The notes under the pieces were generated by a model that was not told the DNA's origin, searched no databases, and worked only from the letters and a program-made list of their open reading frames with translations. From Bacillota bacterium (GTDB lineage Bacteria > Bacillota > UBA4882 > UBA8346): a stretch of 64,000 nt of DNA. The stretch covers positions 39,274-103,273 of the forward strand of contig JAEYPR010000012.1 in NCBI GenBank assembly GCA_023410535.1, given 5' to 3'. Below are positions 58,481 through 64,000 of the stretch, piece by piece (positions within the stretch are counted from its first letter, which is position 1; each line of letters starts with the position of its first letter). The position numbers were made by a program, and so were the translations under genes.

Positions 58481-59515
58481 ATGGCTTTCATTGAAACAAC
58501 CAACATCCGTAAGGTGTTCACGACCAACGTACGCGGAAGCGGGCGGTTTGCGACGTTAAAGAATCTGATCCGACCTGAGAAACGGGAAGTTGTTGCGGTC
58601 GACGCGATTAGTTTTCAAGTGGAAAAAGGAGAAAATGTCGCCTATCTGGGACCGAACGGAGCGGGAAAATCAACCACCATTAAAATGTTGACCGGCATCT
58701 TGGTGCCGACCGCCGGACAGATTACGGTGGGCGGTTTGGTGCCATACCGGGAACGGCAGCTAAACAGTTATCAGATCGGCGTCATCTTTGGTCAACGGAC
58801 GCAATTGGTAACCGACTTGCCGGCCCGGGACACCTTTGAGTTGTTGCAATATATGTACAGCATTCCGCGGGCGCGTTATTTGGAAAATCTCAAGCAATAC
58901 AGTGAGGTTTTGGAGATCGGCGGTTTCATTGACCGGCCGGTTCGTACGCTGTCGCTGGGGCAGCGGATGCGCTGTGAGATTTTGGCGGCATTATTGCACG
59001 AACCGGAAATTTTGTTTCTCGACGAACCGACCATCGGCTTGGACGTGGTCGCCAAGGAACGGATCCGGACCTTCATTGAAGCGATCAACCGCGAAAAGGG
59101 AGTTACCGTTTTACTGACCACCCACGATTTGGGCGATATCGAACGGCTTTGCCCCCGAGTGATTATTATTGATAAAGGGCGGAAAGTGTACGACGGCAGT
59201 TTGCAATATATCCGGGAGCGGTTCGGTACGGCGCGACGGATCAATCTGATGATGGCGGATACCCGTAGTGCGGCGCAGTTATGGCAAGAGTTCCAAGGCC
59301 GGACCGGCGTAGTCGTTGAGCGGGAGGAACGGACCGTCCGGTTATTCTACGACCAACGCCAAACCGATACTTCGGAGCTGCTTCGTCAACTCCTCGCCAA
59401 GGCCAATCCGCAAGACCTGCTGATGCAAGAGGAAGAGATCGAGTCGATTATCCGCCGGATTTACCAGGATGAGATCGACGCAGCCGAACTTCATCATCAT
59501 CCGGCGGGAGCGTGA
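58481..59515 (+). CDS. ABC-2 exporter ATPase (COG4586 type)
   Basis: 344 residues: Walker A 'GPNGAGKSTT', 'GVIFGQRTQLVTDLPARDTFELLQ' in the Q-loop region, signature variant 'LSLGQRMRCEILAALLHEPEILFLDEPTIGLD' and H-loop 'TTHD'. The LSLGQRMR signature and the C-terminal extension mark the subfamily paired with COG4587/COG3694 permeases, which includes the viologen exporter. ATG 58481 has GGAGG upstream. First gene of a three-gene operon. Confidence 0.92.
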   Translation: MAFIETTNIRKVFTTNVRGSGRFATLKNLIRPEKREVVAVDAISFQVEKGENVAYLGPNGAGKSTTIKMLTGILVPTAGQITVGGLVPYRERQLNSYQIGVIFGQRTQLVTDLPARDTFELLQYMYSIPRARYLENLKQYSEVLEIGGFIDRPVRTLSLGQRMRCEILAALLHEPEILFLDEPTIGLDVVAKERIRTFIEAINREKGVTVLLTTHDLGDIERLCPRVIIIDKGRKVYDGSLQYIRERFGTARRINLMMADTRSAAQLWQEFQGRTGVVVEREERTVRLFYDQRQTDTSELLRQLLAKANPQDLLMQEEEIESIIRRIYQDEIDAAELHHHPAGA

Positions 59516-59518
59516 ACC

Positions 59519-60331
59519 ATGATCGAAAAATTGATTAAATATTGGGGCATCATGCGAGTTTCCATCCGGGAACGGCTGCAGTTTCGCTTCGACTTCGCAA
59601 TGAGCCTTTTTGCCGCGGCGATGTTTGCCGGGTTATATTATCTTTTGTGGCGGGCGATTTACGCTTACACGCCCCATCCGGTCATGCCTTGGGCCCAGTT
59701 GATCACGTATACCATGGCCGGACAGGCGATCAATTTTGCGCGGTTTTCACCGGCGGAACGGACGCCGGTATACCGGATGACGTATCAAATCCGGGAAGGC
59801 GACATTGCGCTGGAGTTGATCAAACCGGTGGGATTTATGATGCGCCGGTTTCTGGAGGCGATCGGATTTTTCCTCGTCGAACTGCTCTGGGTCAATCTCC
59901 CGCTTTTGGCGTTGGGAATGTTGCTGTTTGAGGTAAAGGCTCCGGCCAGCTTGACGGTGGGCTTGGGGTTCCTGGTCAGTCTGATTATCGCGTTTATCAT
60001 TGCCTTTGCTTTGAATTCCATCGTGATGGTTTTGGCGTTTTGGACCACCAATACTTTTGGCACCCAAATGGCGAAACGGGCTTTAGTGGAGATCGCCTCA
60101 GGAATGTTAATCCCGTTTGAATTTTTTCCGGAGTGGTTGCGGGTGATCGTAAATCACCTGCCCTTTAAAGGGATGGCCTATATTCCGTTATCGATTTATA
60201 CCGGGAAAATTCACGGCATGGCGATTGTTTTCAGTATTGGGGAACAGCTGCTCTGGGCAACGGCGATCCTGGCGGTCAGCCAGTGTCTCTGGTGGGTGGC
60301 TTCCCGCCGTGTTACCATCTTTGGAGGTTGA
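59519..60331 (+). CDS. ABC-2 type permease (COG4587)
   Basis: 270 residues with six membrane helices and 'MTYQIREGDIALELIKPVGFMMRRFLEAIGF' and 'EIASGMLIPFEFFPEWLRVIVNHLPFKGMAYIPLSIYTGKI', both characteristic of this permease family. It starts 3 nt after the ATPase stop. With the 60336 gene it should form the heterodimeric membrane pore; the exported substrate is unknown. Confidence 0.92.
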   Translation: MIEKLIKYWGIMRVSIRERLQFRFDFAMSLFAAAMFAGLYYLLWRAIYAYTPHPVMPWAQLITYTMAGQAINFARFSPAERTPVYRMTYQIREGDIALELIKPVGFMMRRFLEAIGFFLVELLWVNLPLLALGMLLFEVKAPASLTVGLGFLVSLIIAFIIAFALNSIVMVLAFWTTNTFGTQMAKRALVEIASGMLIPFEFFPEWLRVIVNHLPFKGMAYIPLSIYTGKIHGMAIVFSIGEQLLWATAILAVSQCLWWVASRRVTIFGG

Positions 60332-60335
60332 GACG

Positions 60336-61154
60336 ATGCAAGCACCAAACCGCGGCCCGATCCGGCAATTTTTTTACCTGGTCGGCCTGTACTTACAATA
60401 TGCGCGAATCTATACCAAGACTTTAGCCGAGTATCCGATGGACACCTGGATCTCGATTCTCTCCGGGATAATGATCTTCGGCAGTTCTCTAATCTTTTTG
60501 GGCGCTACCTTAAGCCGGACGCCGCAACTGGCGGGTTGGACGTTTTATCAGATGATCTTTTTGTTCAGTATCGCCTCGATCGGCCGTGGGCTGACCGTTA
60601 TTTTCTTTAACGCGCCCTACTCATTGCACGGGAATATTCGCCGGGGTACGATGGATGGGATGCTCGTCAAGCCGGTCGGAACTTTATTTCAGATGATCGG
60701 TTTTTCCCAGGAGTTTTTCGGGTTGGGCGGAGTCTGCTCCGGGATCGCCGTCATCTGTTATGCGGCGCCGCGCTTGGGGATCGACTGGTCCGGCGGCAAA
60801 GTGATTTACCTCATCGTCGCCATTGGTTGTAGCATGTTGATCCAGTTTTCCATCCTGTTGCTGGTGGCGACACCGGGTTTTTGGGTGCTGGAAATGCGTT
60901 CGGTTATTTACCCCGTGGGTTGGCTGGTCGACTTCGCCCGTTATCCGCTGGAGATCTATACGCCGTTTTTACGCGTCTTATTGACTTATATCCTGCCGTA
61001 CGCTTTTGGCGGTTTTTATCCCGCGGCGTACCTATTGCGGCCCGATCAATACGGGTGGGCGCTCTATGGCGTCCCGGCGGTCACGGCTGTTCTGGTATGG
61101 CTGGCCTACCGGTTCTGGCGGTTTGGCTTGAATTATTATTCGAGCGCGACGTGA
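60336..61154 (+). CDS. ABC-2 type permease (COG3694)
   Basis: 272 residues with six helices and the paired family motifs 'FFNAPYSLHGNIRRGTMDGMLVKPVGTLFQMIGF' and 'WLVDFARYPLEIYTPFLRVLLTYILPYAFGGFYPAAYLL'. ATG 60336 follows GGAGG and lies 4 nt after the previous stop, whereas the longer open frame would overlap that gene by more than 100 nt. Last gene of the exporter operon. Confidence 0.92.
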   Translation: MQAPNRGPIRQFFYLVGLYLQYARIYTKTLAEYPMDTWISILSGIMIFGSSLIFLGATLSRTPQLAGWTFYQMIFLFSIASIGRGLTVIFFNAPYSLHGNIRRGTMDGMLVKPVGTLFQMIGFSQEFFGLGGVCSGIAVICYAAPRLGIDWSGGKVIYLIVAIGCSMLIQFSILLLVATPGFWVLEMRSVIYPVGWLVDFARYPLEIYTPFLRVLLTYILPYAFGGFYPAAYLLRPDQYGWALYGVPAVTAVLVWLAYRFWRFGLNYYSSAT

Positions 61155-61201
61155 GAATTATGATCATCGCGACCCGACCGCAAACAATGCCGAACTGATG
61201 T

Positions 61202-61250
61202 CAAAAAAAGGGCGACTGTCTTGTAGTTACAAGGCAGCCGCCCTTTCTTT
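61202..61250 (+). terminator. Intrinsic terminator of the exporter operon
   Basis: AAAGGGCG-CTG-CTTGT pairs with ACAAG-CAG-CGCCCTTT around AGTT and is followed by CTTT. Confidence 0.85.
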
Positions 61251-61277
61251 AGCTTATCAGCTTATTGCAAAGAATTT

Positions 61278-61343
61278 CTTAAACGCAGCCGGTCAATTCC
61301 CTCTTTTTTTGTTGATTATCAATTTCGACAGTTCCTGCGCCAT
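61278..61343 (+). repeat. Conserved non-coding block upstream of the CPA2 antiporter (copy 2)
   Basis: The partner of 58284-58348: the same order of CTTAAACG, AGCCGGTC, AATTCCCTCTTTTT and GCGCCAT. It lies about 95 nt before the antiporter start and after the exporter terminator. Confidence 0.6.
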
Positions 61344-61438
61344 CCAATCCGACTTATTATCCCTAAAACGATTGCAAAGACTATAGTGGCAATTATTTGT
61401 TTTTAGCAGTAGTAAATAGGAAGGAATGGAGTGTCCGT

Positions 61439-63718
61439 ATGCATATACCGGCGCTGATCACCGATTTGGCTTTAATGCTTTTGGTCGCAGGGGCTATGAC
61501 GCTCTTGTTTAAAAAGCTCCGGCAACCGCTGGTTTTAGGTTATATCATTGCCGGCTTTTTCGTCAGCCCTTATTTTACCCTTTTCCCCGACGTAACCGAT
61601 ATGGCAAGCATCAAAACCTGGAGCGAAATCGGTATCATTGTCTTAATGTTTTCGCTGGGGTTGGAGTTTAATCTGCATAAACTGGCCTCCGTCGGCAGTA
61701 CGGCAATCATCACCGCGATCACGGAATTGGTCTTCATGCTTCTGGTAGGTTTTGGCTGTGGCCGATTGATGGGATGGACCGCAATGAACAGCATTTTCCT
61801 CGGCGGGATGCTTTCCATGTCCTCAACCACGATTATTATCAAAGCTTTTGATGACTTAAAGCTAAAAGGAGCGAAATATACGGAACTTGTCTTTGGCGCA
61901 CTGATCATTGAAGATATCGCCGGCATCTTTATGATGGTGGTGCTGTCGACAGTTGCCGTTAGCCAGGGGATCTCCGGCGGCGAATTGGCCGGCAGCCTGC
62001 TCAAAATGGTCTTTTACTTAGCGTTCTGGCTCCTGCTGGGCATCTATTTGTTACCGACCTTCCTCAAAAAAGCGGAAAAACTGATGAATGACGAGACCCT
62101 TTTAATTGTATCTTTGGGAATTTGCCTAGGAATGGTGCTGCTGGCTAATTATCTAGGGTTTTCTACCGCTTTGGGCGCTTTTTTAGCAGGCTCCTTATTG
62201 GCCGGTACCATCCATGCGGAAAAGATTGAGCATATCAATAAGCCCATCAAAGACCTTTTTGGGGCCGTCTTCTTCATCTCCGTGGGCATGATGGTCAATC
62301 CGGCCCTCATTTGGCAATTTGCGGGTCCGATTGTCGTGATTACGATCACCGTTATTATCGGCAAAGCCATCTTTTCCACTCTGGGTGTGCTATTTTCCGG
62401 ACAGTCTTTAAAAACAGCTATATTATGCGGGTTTTCCCTGGCTCAAATTGGCGAATTTTCGTTTATCATTGCGTCTTTAGGCATATCCTTAGGGGTGATC
62501 AGCGATTATATCTACCCAATTGTGGTTTCGGTTTCCGTTATTACCACCTTTACCACGCCATTTGTAATTCGTTCAGCGGAAAGGGCTTATGCTCTTTTAA
62601 ATCTGCGTCTTCCGCAAAAGCTCTCCAATTATCTGAACCGTTATACCTCGGAAGACCAATCCGCAACAGAGCAGGATAGTGATTGGAGCGCTTTTATCAA
62701 AAAGTATTTCTCCCGTTTGACGCTTTATGTCATCATCATCCTCGGTATTATTTTCGGCGGAACTTCGTTTTTAAGGCCTTTCCTCGCCACGCATCTGAAA
62801 GCGCCACTCGCTACCTTCCTCACATCATTCATCACGCTTCTTGCCATGGCTCCGTTCCTGAGACAGTGCCTATTTCCAAGGAACGAGTTCTTTATTCCGC
62901 TTTGGTTTAAAAGCAGAACCAACCGCTTACCTTTGATCGTATTGAACGGCTTTCGGCTTGCCGTCAGCATTTCCCTCGTCGTGCTGCCGATTCGTATCAT
63001 GTACGCTTTCCCCAGGTTTTATATTTTACTGGCTGCGGTAGCGCTGGTCTTTTTTATTATCCGTTCCGATTGGTTGATCGCCCCTTACCTAAAAATTGAA
63101 GCGCGGTTCCTCGCTAATTTTAATGAAAGGAAATTACAGGAAAGAAAAGAATCAGGGATCGACCACAGCTGGCTGGATGAACGGATCTATGTGAGCAGAA
63201 TCGATTTCGATCATGAGTCCCCTGCTTTGAATAAACTTCTGGCCCAATTATTGGGAACCAAGCGTTCCGGTCTAAAAATAATCAAGATTATTCGCAACCG
63301 TAAGCATATTAATGTCCCTGAAAGAACTGAAAAGTTCCTGTTGGGAGACGTTATTTTCATTGCCGGCCGAATCAGCGAGTTGGATAATCTGGATATTATC
63401 AGAAATAATTTGACCAAAAAAGCAGCCGAGGACTTGCTGACGCTGCGCGATTTTATTAAGCACCAAGAACAATACGCCGAAGCCGATCAACTGCTTTGCT
63501 ATGCCGTAACCGTTGAAAAAGGCTCCAAACTGGCAGGCGTCAATATCAAAGATTCAAAAATCAAACGTGACTGGGGCGGAATCTTGCTCGGGTTGGAAAG
63601 GGAGCTTTATCCCATTATGTTTCCCAATCCCAATATGCGCATCCAGGAAAACGACTTACTTTGGATTCTGGGCTCGCAAAAAATGGCGGGCAAATTGGCA
63701 AAAGTCAACTTGCTGTAA
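61439..63718 (+). CDS. CPA2-family monovalent cation:proton antiporter with TrkA_C-like tail
   Basis: 759 residues. The first 390 residues form the Na+/H+ exchanger domain with about 12 helices ('MALLVAGAMTLLFKKLRQPLVLGYIIAGFFVSP'-like start, 'MFSLGLEFNLHKLASVG', 'LIIEDIAGIFMMVVLS', 'GAFLAGSLLAGT'). A second membrane block (about 430-560) follows, then two TrkA_C-like modules (about 590-665 and 690-759, 'EKGSKLAGVNIKDSKIKRDWGGILLGLER'). I see no TrkA_N nucleotide-binding domain. It probably exchanges K+ or Na+ for protons. ATG 61439 has GGAG 7 nt upstream. Confidence 0.9.
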   Translation: MHIPALITDLALMLLVAGAMTLLFKKLRQPLVLGYIIAGFFVSPYFTLFPDVTDMASIKTWSEIGIIVLMFSLGLEFNLHKLASVGSTAIITAITELVFMLLVGFGCGRLMGWTAMNSIFLGGMLSMSSTTIIIKAFDDLKLKGAKYTELVFGALIIEDIAGIFMMVVLSTVAVSQGISGGELAGSLLKMVFYLAFWLLLGIYLLPTFLKKAEKLMNDETLLIVSLGICLGMVLLANYLGFSTALGAFLAGSLLAGTIHAEKIEHINKPIKDLFGAVFFISVGMMVNPALIWQFAGPIVVITITVIIGKAIFSTLGVLFSGQSLKTAILCGFSLAQIGEFSFIIASLGISLGVISDYIYPIVVSVSVITTFTTPFVIRSAERAYALLNLRLPQKLSNYLNRYTSEDQSATEQDSDWSAFIKKYFSRLTLYVIIILGIIFGGTSFLRPFLATHLKAPLATFLTSFITLLAMAPFLRQCLFPRNEFFIPLWFKSRTNRLPLIVLNGFRLAVSISLVVLPIRIMYAFPRFYILLAAVALVFFIIRSDWLIAPYLKIEARFLANFNERKLQERKESGIDHSWLDERIYVSRIDFDHESPALNKLLAQLLGTKRSGLKIIKIIRNRKHINVPERTEKFLLGDVIFIAGRISELDNLDIIRNNLTKKAAEDLLTLRDFIKHQEQYAEADQLLCYAVTVEKGSKLAGVNIKDSKIKRDWGGILLGLERELYPIMFPNPNMRIQENDLLWILGSQKMAGKLAKVNLL

Positions 63719-64000
63719 TATGGATGATATTTTCACCAGCCAAAGAATCCCTGTAACCATCTCCGTCACAGGGTGTTCAACTGTGATTCAATCCGGAATC
63801 ACAGCGGCGCGCGGTTCCCTCCGCGAGAACCGTTTTGGATGGGTCAAGGTTGGCGGCTTACACAAATTTTCGAGACAGTGTCAATATTTTTGTGTAAACT
63901 CCAAAACTTAAAAAAGATATTTGGATAAACGGTCCTCGAAAAGGATGGAAAGGTTAGCGATAATCGACTTCCAATTAGGGACCGAGCGAGTCCAATCTTT
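63719..64000. other. Non-coding end of the window with hairpins
   Basis: Three consecutive stem-loops follow the antiporter: CCCTGT...ACAGGG (63751-63774), CTGTGATT...AATCACAG (63781-63805) and CGGTTC...GAACCG with TTTTGG after it (63814-63838). The last may be the antiporter terminator. Beyond 63858 lies a possible insertion-sequence end; no gene is visible to 64000. Confidence 0.5.
63858..63903. mobile_element. Possible IS256-family terminal repeat (solo or element edge)
   Basis: GGCTTACACAAATTTT and, on the other strand, GAGTTTACACAAAAATATTG lie head to head about 45 bp apart. TTACACAAA...TTGACA-like ends are common in IS256-family elements. No transposase is visible before the window ends, so this may be a remnant or the left edge of an element continuing beyond 64000. 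Confidence 0.35.

Noticed and set aside
60225..60335. Longer N-terminus for the second ABC-2 permease
   Set aside because: It would overlap the upstream permease gene by about 105 nt, whereas ATG 60336 has GGAGG directly upstream.

Overview
The window looks like chromosomal DNA of an anaerobic, endospore-forming member of the Bacillota that also has an outer membrane. Sporulation lineage: a gerA-gerB-gerC germinant-receptor operon, a Spo0E-like phosphatase and a LysM coat-type protein. Diderm envelope: an exbB-exbD-tonB operon joined to a cohesin-domain protein and an SLH/coiled-coil protein. Anaerobic life: split FeoB, rubrerythrin plus a PerR-type regulator, and a ferredoxin-like protein. 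A Limnochordia/Hydrogenispora-like host would fit, but that is inference; no rRNA or phylogenetic marker is present.

Layout. 1-2660: feoA and a two-gene feoB behind a structured leader. 2665-3020: degenerate 21-bp tandem repeats. 3034-4746: HD-domain protein and two unknowns. 4801-9383: TonB energiser operon (minus strand). 9654-13154: CheX-like protein, GNAT, flavodoxin-fold reductase and a divergent MocR regulator. 13330-18253: hybrid histidine kinase with a LacI-type sensor, REC-HD-GYP protein, Spo0E-like protein. 18407-21438: TSCPD protein, MFS exporter, CitMHS-type antiporter. 21697-26311 and 29515-37244: two sugar ABC importer operons with a beta-propeller protein, a GH105 hydrolase and a YesM/YesN-type two-component system, suggesting uptake of pectin or rhamnogalacturonan fragments. 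Between them lie an iron-linked DUF2318 gene, whose leader matches the feoA leader, and an array of seven 42-bp repeats, each with a DnaA box. 37563-39907: galK, galT and a mini-gene resembling the N-terminus of actinobacterial GalT. 40193-42730: LysM protein, two decayed genes, zinc dehydrogenase. 42974-44733: rubrerythrin, PerR, membrane protein. 44824-45010: a second 21-bp array in the opposite orientation. 45053-48460: ger operon. 48795-56325: an osmoprotectant-type ABC importer containing an Fe-S protein gene, next to methionine genes and a LysR regulator. 57143-57397: tRNA-Lys and tRNA-Met. 58481-61154: three-gene ABC-2 exporter. 61439-63718: CPA2 antiporter. 63858-63903: possible IS256-family end.

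The points most worth following are the leader shared by two iron genes, the phased DnaA-box array, the paired 21-bp repeat arrays, and the Opu/ferredoxin/methionine cluster. Start codons were chosen from ribosome-binding sites, so several genes are shorter than the longest open frame. Family names come from recognised motifs, not database searches.
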